Of a stretch of DNA of 64,000 nucleotides, positions 18,274 to 26,469 are shown one piece after another. Source of the DNA: CAXTEJ01 sp964243295. GTDB taxonomy: Bacteria; Actinomycetota; Actinomycetes; Actinomycetales; Angustibacteraceae. Every line of letters starts with the position of its first letter. Position 1 is the first letter of the stretch. The notes below the pieces were generated by a model. It searched no databases and was not told where the DNA came from. It saw only the letters and a list, made by a program, of their open reading frames with translations. The position numbers were made by a program, and so were the translations under genes. Location: NCBI GenBank assembly GCA_964243295.1, contig CAXTEJ010000007.1:30247-94246 (forward strand), read 5' to 3'.

Positions 18274-18747
18274 GTGCCCCGACTTGCCCCCGGTGACACC
18301 GCGCCCGACTTCACGCTGCCCGACGCGACCGGCTCCCCCGTCGCGCTGGTGGGCCTGCGCGGCAGCAAGGTGGTGGTGTTCTTCTATCCGGCCGCGTCGA
18401 CGCCCGGCTGCACGACGGAGGCGTGCGACTTCCGCGACCGGCTGGAACCGTTGCAACGTAACGGGTTCGTGGTGATCGGCATCAGCCCGGATGCGCCGGA
18501 GAAGCTGGTGCGGTTCGCCGCCGAGCAGCAGCTGACCTATCCCCTGCTGTCCGACGCCGGCCGCGAGACGCTCACGGCCTGGGGCGCCTACGGCGACAAG
18601 CAGCTCTACGGCAAGACCGTGACCGGCGTCATCAGGTCGACCGTGGTGCTCGACGAGCAGGGCGTGGTCACGTGGGCGCGCTACAACGTGCGGGCCACCG
18701 GCCACGTGGCGATGCTGGCGCGAGAGCTGGGGCTGCCCGCGGCCTGA
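18274..18747 (+). CDS. bcp: Thioredoxin-dependent peroxiredoxin (Bcp/PrxQ)
   Basis: A 157-residue thiol peroxidase that reduces hydroperoxides with electrons from thioredoxin. The active-site stretch FFYPAASTPGCTTEACDFRD holds the peroxidatic Cys46 and a Cys51 spaced as the resolving cysteine of two-Cys Bcp enzymes. The start is GTG 18274, with GAGGAG about nine bases upstream; the reading frame stays open upstream but has no homology there. Length is normal for the family. It stands alone between a divergent operon and tRNA-Leu. Confidence 0.94.
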   Translation: MPRLAPGDTAPDFTLPDATGSPVALVGLRGSKVVVFFYPAASTPGCTTEACDFRDRLEPLQRNGFVVIGISPDAPEKLVRFAAEQQLTYPLLSDAGRETLTAWGAYGDKQLYGKTVTGVIRSTVVLDEQGVVTWARYNVRATGHVAMLARELGLPAA

Positions 18748-18766
18748 CGTCTACGCTGGCGCCCAC

Positions 18767-18851
18767 GCGGGAGTGGTGTAACTGGCAGCCACGCAGGATT
18801 TAGGTTCCTGTGCCTTCGGGCGTGAGGGTTCGAGTCCCTTCTCCCGCACCA
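18767..18851 (+). tRNA. tRNA-Leu (TAG)
   Basis: Acceptor GCGGGAG pairs with CTCCCGC, anticodon stem CAGGA/TCCTG encloses TTTAGGT (anticodon TAG), a class II variable arm is present, and CCA is encoded. A TACGCT hexamer lies about 15 bases upstream. Confidence 0.95.
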
Positions 18852-18905
18852 CCACGCTCGCAAGCACGTCCCCTGCCCGCCAACCGGTGGCTCGCTGACG
18901 GCGTC

Positions 18906-18948
18906 ACGACGCAGCGGCCCGGGCGAGGTGCCCGGGCCGCTGCGTCGT
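18906..18948. terminator. Bidirectional hairpin terminator
   Basis: A perfect 19-bp inverted repeat (18906-18924 and 18930-18948, loop GAGGT) lies between tRNA-Leu and the convergent fasciclin gene. Confidence 0.85.
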
Positions 18949-18961
18949 CACTGCTGGTGGA

Positions 18962-19672
18962 TCACATCTTCGGCATCAGCACCGAGTCGATGAGGTAGAC
19001 CGTGGCGTTCGCGGTCTTGACGTTGCCGCAGATGACGCTGGCGCCGTCGACCTTGAGGTCGTTGCCCGAGCCGGTCACCGTGACGGTGCCGCCCTCGACG
19101 CTCTTGTGCTCGCCGACGACCTGGGTGGCGTCGAGCTGGCCGGGGATGACGTGGTAGGTGAGGATCTTGCCCAGCAGGGCGTCGTCGCTGCCCAGGGTCT
19201 TGATGGTGGCGGCCGGGATCTTCGCGAAGGCCGTGTCGACGGGCGCGAACACGGTGAACTGGCCACCGTTGAGCGTGTCGACCAGGTTGACCTTGGGGTT
19301 CAGCTTGCCCGAGACGGCGGCGACGAGGGTCTTGAGCAGGGGGTTGTTCGAGGCCGCGGTGGCGACCGGGTCCTGGCTCATGCCCTCGACCGAGCCGGCG
19401 CCGCTGGGGACGGCCTTGGCGTAGTCGGCGCACCCGGTGCCGACGAGCGCCGCCGCGTCGGCGGTCATGCTCGCCGAGGGAGTCTCCATCGGCGACATCG
19501 AGGGGGACATCGAGGGGGACATCGAGGGGGACATCGAGGGGGACATCGAGGCCGACATCGACGGCGACATCGAGGACGACGCGGTCGAACCGGCGTCGGT
19601 GCTGTCGCCGCAGGCGGAAGCCGACAGGGCGACGGCGGCGAAGGCGACGGTCAGGGCGAGACGGGGCTTCAT
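18962..19672 (-). CDS. Fasciclin-domain lipoprotein (MPT83/MPB70-like)
   Basis: A 236-residue exported protein. The signal peptide ends in the lipobox LSASAC, predicting a lipid-anchored Cys. A low-complexity stalk of Met-Ser-Pro-Ser repeats (about residues 33-66) is followed by the FAS1 domain, with TVFAPVDTAFAKIP (H1 region) and LTYHVIPGQLDATQVV (H2). The start is ATG 19670-19672, with an AAGGAG ribosome-binding site. It lies just downstream of a molybdopterin oxidoreductase with a SigK-like promoter; in mycobacteria the FAS1 proteins MPT70/MPT83 belong to the SigK regulon. An adhesion or surface role is inferred. Confidence 0.9.
   Translation of the reverse strand: MKPRLALTVAFAAVALSASACGDSTDAGSTASSSMSPSMSASMSPSMSPSMSPSMSPSMSPMETPSASMTADAAALVGTGCADYAKAVPSGAGSVEGMSQDPVATAASNNPLLKTLVAAVSGKLNPKVNLVDTLNGGQFTVFAPVDTAFAKIPAATIKTLGSDDALLGKILTYHVIPGQLDATQVVGEHKSVEGGTVTVTGSGNDLKVDGASVICGNVKTANATVYLIDSVLMPKM
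19497..19575. repeat. Tandem 12-bp repeat encoding the MSPS stalk
   Basis: Near-identical 12-base units of the form GGACATCGAGGG encode the Met-Ser-Pro-Ser stalk of the fasciclin lipoprotein. The array may vary in length between strains. Confidence 0.8.
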
Positions 19673-19766
19673 GACGGTGGTTCTCCTTGTGTGTGAAGCG
19701 GTGTGCGGCGTCGTGCTGCGCGGGTGGTGCGGCGACCGTTGCCGCGCACCGGGTTCGTAGGCCGGC

Positions 19767-21317
19767 TCAGGCGACCTGGACGGTCCGTGTCTCGAGGCCG
19801 GTCGTGCCGTTGGGGCGGATCTTCGCCCGCTCCTCGACCTGGACGTCGCCGTCGAGGTCGATGGCGCGGCTCTGGAGGTTGTGGTTGCCGGGGGTGGCGT
19901 CCCACTCGTAGACCCACTGGACCCAGGTGTTCCTGCCCGGGACGGCGGCGAGCCGGGCGTCCTGCCAGGCCCCGCCGTCGACGCGCACCTGGACCTTCGC
20001 GATCCCCCGTGTCTGCGCCCACGCGACCCCGGCGACCGCGGCACGGCCGGGCGGGAGCTTGGCGAAGGGCGCGGGCACGTCGACCCGGGAGGCGATCTTG
20101 ATGGGCGCCTTCGCGCTGTAGCCGCGGGGCGTCCAGTACGCCTCGTCCCGGTCGAAGCGGGTGACCTCGAGGTCGGTCACCCACTTGGTCGCGGAGACGT
20201 AGCCGTACAGACCCGGCACGACCATGCGCACCGGGAAACCGTGCTCGACCGGCAGCGGAGCCCCGTTCATGCCGACCGCGAGCAGCGCGTCGCGGCCGGT
20301 GACGAGGTTCTCCAGCGGGGTCGAGATCGTCATGCCGTCGACGCTGGTGCTGAGCACCATGTCGGCGTCGGACGACGGAGCGACCTTGGCGAGCAGCTCC
20401 GAGAGCGGGTGGCCCAGCCACAGGGCGTTGCCGGCGAGGTGACCGCCGACCTCGTTGGAGACGCAGGTGATGGTCGTCATCCGCTCGACGAGCGGCAGCG
20501 CCAGCAGCTCGTCGTAGGTGAGGGTGAGCTCCTGCCCGACCATGCCGTGGATGCGCAGCTTCCAGTCCTCGGCCCGCAGGCGGGGCACGGTCAGCGCCGT
20601 GTCGACGCGGTAGAAGTCGCTGTTCGGCGTGACGAAGGGCGTGATGCCAGGCACGGGCAGCTGGACGCCGGCCGGCACGGTCACCGTGTCGACGGGCCGG
20701 GGCAGCGTGACCGACGCCCGTGACGCCGCGGCATCGGTCGAGCTGCCGGAGGCGACGCGGGACAGCCCGCCGGTCACGACCGCAGTGGCACCGGCGGCGC
20801 CGGCGCCGGCGAGGAACGCGCGACGGTCCCAGCCGCGACCGCTGCGCTGCGTCGGCACGGTGAGCAGAGCCTGCAGCACGAGGATGCCGGCGACCGCACC
20901 CACCAGTGTGGGCACCACGTCGAGGGGGACCGAGCCGGGTCGCGTCACGACCGCCAGCGCGGCCACCGCCCCGAGGAGCACGACCACGAGGAGCCCGAGG
21001 GCGAGCCGCACCCGCGCCAGCAGCCCCGCCACCACCGCGAGGACGGCCAGCACCACGCCGATGGACGCGAGCAGCACCACCTTGTCGTTGGCCCCGAAGG
21101 TGCTGACCGCGAAGTCCTTGAGCCAGCCGGGGGTTCGGTCGACGAAGGCGTCCCCCACCGCGATGACGGGACTGGCCTTGCCAGCCGAGCCGAGGCGCAC
21201 CAGGAGCGCAGCCAGCAGCTCGGCGACGCCGATGGTGACGGCGCCCGCGAGCAGACCGGCGAGCACCGCCTGGGCCACCGGGGGCCGGGTGCTCGTGGTG
21301 CTCGTGGAAGTGGTCAC
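19767..21317 (-). CDS. Membrane-anchored molybdopterin-dependent oxidoreductase (sulfite oxidase family), paralogue 1
   Basis: A 516-residue protein. Four or so N-terminal transmembrane helices (to about residue 150) are followed by a twin-arginine-like WDRRAFLAGAGAAG and an extracytoplasmic sulfite-oxidase-fold domain. The cofactor Cys is in TTITCVSNEVGG; HGFPVRMVVPGLYGYVSATKW is the molybdopterin-binding core, and a C-terminal Ig-like dimerisation domain (VRVDGGAWQDARL) follows. The substrate is unknown. The GTG at 21317 sits at the predicted start site of a CCATCC-N16-CGAAGA SigK-like promoter. The fasciclin lipoprotein follows 94 bases later. Confidence 0.9.
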   Translation of the reverse strand: MTTSTSTTSTRPPVAQAVLAGLLAGAVTIGVAELLAALLVRLGSAGKASPVIAVGDAFVDRTPGWLKDFAVSTFGANDKVVLLASIGVVLAVLAVVAGLLARVRLALGLLVVVLLGAVAALAVVTRPGSVPLDVVPTLVGAVAGILVLQALLTVPTQRSGRGWDRRAFLAGAGAAGATAVVTGGLSRVASGSSTDAAASRASVTLPRPVDTVTVPAGVQLPVPGITPFVTPNSDFYRVDTALTVPRLRAEDWKLRIHGMVGQELTLTYDELLALPLVERMTTITCVSNEVGGHLAGNALWLGHPLSELLAKVAPSSDADMVLSTSVDGMTISTPLENLVTGRDALLAVGMNGAPLPVEHGFPVRMVVPGLYGYVSATKWVTDLEVTRFDRDEAYWTPRGYSAKAPIKIASRVDVPAPFAKLPPGRAAVAGVAWAQTRGIAKVQVRVDGGAWQDARLAAVPGRNTWVQWVYEWDATPGNHNLQSRAIDLDGDVQVEERAKIRPNGTTGLETRTVQVA

Positions 21318-21323
21318 ATGTGG

Positions 21324-21351
21324 TCTTCGACCCCGGCTGCACCGCGGATGG
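21324..21351 (-). promoter_or_regulatory. SigK-like promoter of molybdopterin oxidoreductase 1
   Basis: On the minus strand CCATCC (21351-21346) is followed by 16 bases and CGAAGA (21329-21324). This is close to the mycobacterial SigK consensus (CCATCC, CGAAT-type -10). A start seven bases after the -10 coincides with the GTG at 21317. A weaker copy, CCATCC-N15-CGAAGG, lies at 21657-21631, just after the paralogue's stop. Confidence 0.55.
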
Positions 21352-21588
21352 GTGAAAGTGGCAGTTACTTTCCCGGGAGTTCGTTTCTCCGCGAACTCGT
21401 GCTCAGCGCGTGACAGCCGTCACGCTTCCGGACTCCGATTCCATTCCATTGCGTCACAATGAATCGAGCCGACGTGCCCTGCGCCGGGGAAACTTCTGCG
21501 AAACCATTTCCTGGGGTAACTCGCAAACGTTGGCGCGGTTCCGCGGGTTCGACGTCGGGCTGCGCCGGGCGCCGTCCCGCGGGACGTC

Positions 21589-21628
21589 GCGCGGGGCCCC
21601 GCCGTGGGAGGACAGCGGGGCCCCGCGC
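21589..21628 (-). terminator. GC-rich hairpin terminator after oxidoreductase paralogue 2
   Basis: A 14-bp perfect inverted repeat (21589-21602 and 21615-21628, 12-base loop) lies 52 bases beyond the stop of the upstream gene. The 21318-21679 interval contains no gene, only this hairpin and the SigK-like elements; its middle (21410-21530) is noticeably lower in GC. Confidence 0.7.
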
Positions 21629-21679
21629 GCCCTTCGGAGCACGCCGCCCACGGATGGGTGAGTGCGGGGTGAGGGAGGG

Positions 21680-23275
21680 TCAGGACACCGTCAGTGCGAT
21701 GGTGTGCCAGCCGCTCGCGCCGTCGGGCGCCGGCTCGGCCTGCTGCGCCGTCTGCACCTCACCGGTGCCGTCGGTCGCCCGGACGGCGAGCACGTGGTCG
21801 CCCGGCGTCGCCTCCCACCGCCACACCCACTGCCGCCAGGTGTCGGCGTTGCCGCCCTCGCCGAGCTCGGCGGCCTGCCACGGGCCGTCGTCCACGCGCA
21901 CCTGCACGCGGTCGATGCCGCGGTGCGGCGCCCAGGCCACGCCGGCCACCGCGACGGTGCCCGCCGCGATGCTGGCCCCGGCGCGGGGGACGTCGATCCG
22001 CGACTCGGTCTTGATGGGCCCTCGGGCCGACCAGCCGCGCGGCGTCCAGTAGCCCTCGGCGCGGTCGAAGCGCGTCACCTCGAGGTCGACGACCCACTTG
22101 GTGGCCGACACGTAGCCGTACAGGCCCGGCACGACCATGCGCACCGGGAAGCCGTGGTCGATGGGCAGCGGCTCGCCGTCCATCCCGACGGCGAGCATCG
22201 CGTCGCGTCGCGGGTCGGTGAGCGCGTCGAGCGGGGTGCCGGCGGTCCAGCCGTCGGCGCTCGTCGACAGCACCATGTCGGCCTGGGCGGTCGGGCGCGC
22301 CTTCGCGAGCAGCTCGCGCAGCAGGTAGCCGCGCCACACCTGGTTGCCGATGAGGTCGCCGCCCACCTCGTTGGAGACGCACGACAGCGTGACCATGCGG
22401 TCGACCAGCGGCATGGCCAGCAGCTCGGCGAAGGACATCTCGACCTCCTCCTCCACCATGCCGTGCACCCGCAGGCTCCACGAGTCGCTCGACACCTGCG
22501 GCACCGACAGCGCGGTGTCGATGCGGTAGAAGGCGTCGACGGGCGTGACCAACGGCGACAGGCCCCGCACCGACGCGAGCGCCGCGCCGAGAGGGACGGC
22601 GTCGGGCGCCACGGGCGCCGGCAGCACCACCTGGGCGCGGCTGGCGAGCGTGGCGCGCGTGCTGCGCCCGAGCAGCTGCGCCAGACCACCGCCCAGCACG
22701 GCCACCGCGCCCGTCCCGCCGGCGAGACGCACGAACGCCCGCCGGTCGATGCCGAGCCCCGGGTGGACGGCGGCACGGGCGCGGGCGCTCAGCGCGTCCA
22801 GCGACAGCAGCCCGGCGACCCCGCCCGCGACCGTGGGCAGCAGGTCGATCGACGAGGACCCCGGCCGGCTGAGCACGGCCGCCCCGGCGACCGCCGCCAG
22901 CGCCACCACCACGGCGAGACCGATGCCGCGGCGGCGCGAGGCCAGCAGCCCGGCCACCGCAGCGGCCACCGCCAGGACGACGGCGATGCCGAGCAGCAGC
23001 ACGGTCTTGTCGTTCGTGCCGAACGTGGCGACGGCGAAGTCCTTGAGCCAGTGCGGCGTCCGGTCGATGAACGCGGCCCCGACGGCCAGCACCGGCGACG
23101 GCGTGCCACCGGCGCGGCCCGTGCGCAGCAGCAGCGCCGCCACCAGCTCGGCGACGGCGATGGTGAGCCCGGCGGCCAGCACCCCGGCGAGCGCCGCGGC
23201 GGCGCGCCCCCCACCGGCCCGGCCGCCGTCCGCGGCGGGCGGCACGGTCGTGACGGGCGGGGAGGTGGTGGCCAT
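21680..23275 (-). CDS. Membrane-anchored molybdopterin-dependent oxidoreductase, paralogue 2
   Basis: A 531-residue protein with the same layout as the neighbour: an N-terminal multi-helix anchor, the linker IDRRAFVRLAGGTGAVAVLG, then the molybdopterin domain with VTLSCVSNEVGGDLIG (cofactor Cys), DHGFPVRMVVPGLYGYVSAT and a C-terminal Ig-like domain. The two proteins align over their full length and clearly arose by duplication; this copy has no fasciclin partner and no SigK-like promoter. ATG 23273-23275 was chosen, with GGAGG two bases upstream; a GTG five codons earlier is an alternative. Confidence 0.88.
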   Translation of the reverse strand: MATTSPPVTTVPPAADGGRAGGGRAAAALAGVLAAGLTIAVAELVAALLLRTGRAGGTPSPVLAVGAAFIDRTPHWLKDFAVATFGTNDKTVLLLGIAVVLAVAAAVAGLLASRRRGIGLAVVVALAAVAGAAVLSRPGSSSIDLLPTVAGGVAGLLSLDALSARARAAVHPGLGIDRRAFVRLAGGTGAVAVLGGGLAQLLGRSTRATLASRAQVVLPAPVAPDAVPLGAALASVRGLSPLVTPVDAFYRIDTALSVPQVSSDSWSLRVHGMVEEEVEMSFAELLAMPLVDRMVTLSCVSNEVGGDLIGNQVWRGYLLRELLAKARPTAQADMVLSTSADGWTAGTPLDALTDPRRDAMLAVGMDGEPLPIDHGFPVRMVVPGLYGYVSATKWVVDLEVTRFDRAEGYWTPRGWSARGPIKTESRIDVPRAGASIAAGTVAVAGVAWAPHRGIDRVQVRVDDGPWQAAELGEGGNADTWRQWVWRWEATPGDHVLAVRATDGTGEVQTAQQAEPAPDGASGWHTIALTVS

Positions 23276-23351
23276 GTCCTCCAGGATCACACGGCCCGCA
23301 CCCGCCCGGCGTCCGCACCGTCCGAACCGCGGCAGGTGACCCCCGGACGGG

Positions 23352-23972
23352 TCAGCCAGTGAGCGCCCGGACGACGTGTGGGGCGAGGGCGCGCAGCGCC
23401 GCGCCGCGGTGGCTGATGGCGTTCTTGTCGGCTGCCGCGAGCTCGGCGAGCATGCGCCCGTCCGGGAGGGCGAGCACGGGGTCGTAGCCGAAGCCGTTGG
23501 TGCCGCGTGGCTCTCGAGCGAGGGTGCCGCGCAGGTGACCGAGCTCGACGTGCTCGGTGCCGTCCGGGCGCACCAGCGCCGCCGCGCAGACGAAGCCGGC
23601 GGCGCGGTCTTCGTCGGGCACGTCGGCCAGCTGCCGCAGCAGCAGCTCGAGGTTGGCGCGGTCGTCGCCGTGCCGGCCGGACCAGCGGGCGGAGAAGACG
23701 CCGGGCGACCCGCCCAGCACGTCGACAGCGAGGCCGGAGTCGTCGGCGAGGGCGGGCAACCCCGTGGCCGCGCAGACCGCGCGGGCCTTCAGCAGGGCGT
23801 TGGCCTCGAAGGTGACACCCGACTCGACGACATCGGGGACGTCGTCGGGGGTGGGCACCACCGCGACGTCCAGGTCGATCGCCAACCCTTGCGCCACAAC
23901 GACCTCAGCGAGGATCTGGCGCAGCTCGACCACCTTGTGGGCATTGCGGGTGGCGAGCACGACCCGGCTCAC
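23352..23972 (-). CDS. rdgB: RdgB/HAM1 family non-canonical purine NTP pyrophosphatase
   Basis: A 206-residue enzyme that hydrolyses dITP and XTP to monophosphates, keeping them out of DNA. Family motifs are visible: VLATRNAHKVVELRQIL (substrate loop), FEANALLKARAV, ADDSGLAVDVLGGSPGVFSAR and GTNGFGYDPVLALPDG, with SHRGAALRAL at the end. The GTG start at 23972 overlaps the rph stop (GTGA). The rph-rdgB order is standard in actinomycetes. Confidence 0.96.
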   Translation of the reverse strand: MSRVVLATRNAHKVVELRQILAEVVVAQGLAIDLDVAVVPTPDDVPDVVESGVTFEANALLKARAVCAATGLPALADDSGLAVDVLGGSPGVFSARWSGRHGDDRANLELLLRQLADVPDEDRAAGFVCAAALVRPDGTEHVELGHLRGTLAREPRGTNGFGYDPVLALPDGRMLAELAAADKNAISHRGAALRALAPHVVRALTG

Positions 23973-24739
23973 CGACCCGACCCACCGGCCAGCGCTGCGG
24001 CCTGCAGGCGGGTCAGCTCGACGCACCCGCCCGCGGCGAGGTCGAGCAGGCCGTCGAGCAGCGCACGGTCGAACGGCGCGCCCTCGGCGGTGCCCTGCAC
24101 CTCGACGAACGCCCCGTCGCCGGTCATGACGACGTTCATGTCGGTGTCGGCGTCGACGTCCTCGACGTAGTCGAGGTCGAGCACGGGGCGGCCCGTGACC
24201 ACACCCACGCTGACGGCGGCGACCGAGCCGCGCACCGGCTTGGCGTCCTTCTTGACCAGGCCGGCCGCGCGGGCGTGCTCGACGGCGTCGACGAGCGCGA
24301 CGTACGCGCCGGTGATCGCCGCCGTGCGGGTGCCCCCGTCGGCCTGCAGCACGTCGCAGTCCAGGACGATCGTGTTCTCCCCCAGCGCCTTGGTGTCGAC
24401 CACGGCCCGCAGGCTGCGCCCGACCAGCCGGCTGATCTCGTGGGTTCGCCCGCCGATCCTGCCCTTGACCGACTCGCGGTCGCTGCGCGTGTTGGTCGCC
24501 CGCGGCAGCATCGCGTACTCGGCCGTCACCCAGCCCTCGCCGCTGCCCTTGCGCCAGCGCGGCACTCCCGCGGTGAAGGACGCCGCGCACAGCACCCGCG
24601 TGCGGCCGAACTCGACGAGCACGCTCCCCTCGGCGTGGTCGAGCCAGCCGCGGGTGATGCGCACCTCACGCAGGTCGGTGACGGCGCGGCCGTCGTGCCG
24701 AGGGGCGCTGTCGGTCTGGTCTGCGCCAAGAGGGGACAT
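23969..24739 (-). CDS. rph: Ribonuclease PH
   Basis: A 256-residue phosphorolytic 3'-5' exoribonuclease that trims tRNA 3' ends. Signatures include RGWLDHAEGSVLVEFGRTRV, YAMLPRATNTRSDRE and GGTRTAAITGAYVAL, with DTDMNVVMTGDGAFVEVQGT near the C-terminus. ATG 24737-24739 was chosen; TAGCCT (24752-24747, minus strand) lies seven bases upstream, so a nearly leaderless internal promoter is possible. It is coupled to rdgB downstream and follows the MBL hydrolase gene by 26 bases. Confidence 0.97.
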   Translation of the reverse strand: MSPLGADQTDSAPRHDGRAVTDLREVRITRGWLDHAEGSVLVEFGRTRVLCAASFTAGVPRWRKGSGEGWVTAEYAMLPRATNTRSDRESVKGRIGGRTHEISRLVGRSLRAVVDTKALGENTIVLDCDVLQADGGTRTAAITGAYVALVDAVEHARAAGLVKKDAKPVRGSVAAVSVGVVTGRPVLDLDYVEDVDADTDMNVVMTGDGAFVEVQGTAEGAPFDRALLDGLLDLAAGGCVELTRLQAAALAGGSGR

Positions 24740-24765
24740 GGCGTCAAGGCTAGCCGCGCCGGCCC

Positions 24766-25587
24766 TCACACCTCGTACGTCGACCCCGCCGTGGCCGCCT
24801 CGAGTGGGCCGTCCCAGGCCGCCCGCGCCTGCGCCAGGCAGACCGAGGGGTCGTTCCACGGCGGGATGTGGGTGAGCACCAGGCGGCCCACCCCGCCGGC
24901 GGCGACCGCGGCCTCGGCGGCCCGACGTCCGGACAGGTGGATGCCCCTGGTCGTGTCACGCCCGTCGACGTGGGCGCTGTCGGCCAGCACCAGGTCGGCG
25001 CCGGCGCACAGGGCGCTCAGCGCCGGCGTGCTGTCGGTGTCGCCGGTGTAGGCGAGCACACGACCCTCGTGCTCGACGCGGAAGCCGAACGCCGGCACCG
25101 GGTGGTTGACCTTGACCGGCGTGATGCGCAGCGGCCCGACCTCGACCGGAACCCGGTCGGTGAGCTCGCGGAAGGTCAGCTGCTTGGCGAGCTGACGCCC
25201 GACGGGCGGCCCGGGCCGCATCGCGTCGTACGCCCGCTCCATCCGCTGCTCGACGCGCGGCGGGCCCCACACCGGCAGCGCGTGCTGCCGGGGCGAGTCG
25301 CCGTAGCGCAGCAGCACGTACAGGCCGCAGACGTCGAGGCAGTGGTCGGGGTGCAGGTGCGTGAGCAGCACCGCGTCGAGCGTCGCCGGGTCGACGTGGG
25401 CCTGCAGCGGGCCGAGGGCACCGCTGCCGAGGTCGAGCAGCACCCGCCAGGTGCGCGGGCTGCCGTCGCCGTCGGCGCCGTCCACCTCGAGGAGGTAGCA
25501 CGACGCCGCCGAGGCCCGCCCCGGCACCGACCCCGAGCACCCGACGACGACCACGCGCATCGGCGTGCGCGACGGGGAGGCGCTCAC
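24766..25587 (-). CDS. MBL-fold metallo-hydrolase (RNase Z-like)
   Basis: A 273-residue metallo-beta-lactamase-fold enzyme. Metal ligands are in LTHLHPDHCLD (HxHxDH), AYTGDTDSTP (the bridging Asp) and VLTHIPP. The architecture matches the RNase Z/PhnP/cyclic-phosphodiesterase branch, and the conserved position between murI and rph suggests RNA or nucleotide processing, but the substrate is not determined. The GTG start overlaps the murI stop by four bases. Confidence 0.88.
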   Translation of the reverse strand: MSASPSRTPMRVVVVGCSGSVPGRASAASCYLLEVDGADGDGSPRTWRVLLDLGSGALGPLQAHVDPATLDAVLLTHLHPDHCLDVCGLYVLLRYGDSPRQHALPVWGPPRVEQRMERAYDAMRPGPPVGRQLAKQLTFRELTDRVPVEVGPLRITPVKVNHPVPAFGFRVEHEGRVLAYTGDTDSTPALSALCAGADLVLADSAHVDGRDTTRGIHLSGRRAAEAAVAAGGVGRLVLTHIPPWNDPSVCLAQARAAWDGPLEAATAGSTYEV

Positions 25588-26411
25588 CGGCCGGCCGGCA
25601 CCGCTGCCGCCCGCGCGACGACGGTCGCCTCCGCGGAGCCGACCTCCGGGCCGAGGAAGCGCCTGCCGAGCGTGGCGAAGGCCGCGGGATCGCCCGTCGT
25701 GAGGAACCGGTGCCGCGGCTCGGGCAGGCCGGTCGGGCGCACGAGGTCGTGCTCGACCAGCTGCCGGTAGACGTCCTTCGCGGTCTCCTCCGCGCTGCTC
25801 ACCAGCGTGACGAGGTCACCCATGACGTAGCTGATGACGCCCGTCAGCAGCGGGTAGTGCGTGCAGCCGAGGATGAGGGTGTCGACGCCCTCGGCGGCCA
25901 CCGGGTCGAGGTGCTCGTGCGCGGCCGCCAGCAGCTCGGGGCCGGCCGTCACGCCGGCCTCCACGAACCCGACGAACGACGGGCAGGCGCGCGTGGTCAC
26001 CGTGAGCTGGGGCGCGGCCGCGAACGCGTCCTCATAGGCGCCCGACGCCTTCGTGGCGCTCGTGCAGATGACGCCGATCCGGCCGCTGCGCGAGGAGGCG
26101 GCGGCCCGGCGCACGGCCGGGCGGATCACCTCGACGACGGGCACGTCGTACCGCTCGCGGGCGTCGCCGAGCACCGCCGCGCTGGCGCTGTTGCAGGCGA
26201 TGACGAGGGCCTTGACACCGCGCTCGACCAGCTCGTCGAGGCACGCGATGGCGAGCTCGCGCACCTCTGCGATCGGCCGCGGCCCGTAGGGCTGGCGCGC
26301 GGTGTCGCCCATGTAGAGCACCGGCTCGTGCGGCAGCTGGTCGAGGACCGCCCGCGCGACGGTGAGCCCGCCGTACCCGGAGTCGAAGATGCCGATCGGT
26401 GCGTCGCTCAC
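25584..26411 (-). CDS. murI: Glutamate racemase
   Basis: A 275-residue, cofactor-independent racemase that supplies D-glutamate for peptidoglycan. The two catalytic cysteines are Cys73 (VIACNSASA) and Cys183 (LGCTHYPLL), and the N-terminal IGIFDSGYGGLTVARAV is diagnostic. On the minus strand TACCCT lies six bases before the GTG start, predicting a leaderless mRNA and an internal promoter downstream of clpS-DUF2017. Confidence 0.97.
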   Translation of the reverse strand: MSDAPIGIFDSGYGGLTVARAVLDQLPHEPVLYMGDTARQPYGPRPIAEVRELAIACLDELVERGVKALVIACNSASAAVLGDARERYDVPVVEVIRPAVRRAAASSRSGRIGVICTSATKASGAYEDAFAAAPQLTVTTRACPSFVGFVEAGVTAGPELLAAAHEHLDPVAAEGVDTLILGCTHYPLLTGVISYVMGDLVTLVSSAEETAKDVYRQLVEHDLVRPTGLPEPRHRFLTTGDPAAFATLGRRFLGPEVGSAEATVVARAAAVPAGR

Positions 26412-26469
26412 CCGTCGAGGGTAGGCCGGGCGGCGGGGGCTCGCGTCGAGGCGCTCCGCCCGCGGGCGC

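Noticed and set aside
21652..21657. Second CCATCC as a functional SigK promoter
   Set aside because: Spacing is one base short, the -10 is CGAAGG, and a hairpin lies immediately downstream, so it may be fortuitous; reported only as a weaker copy.
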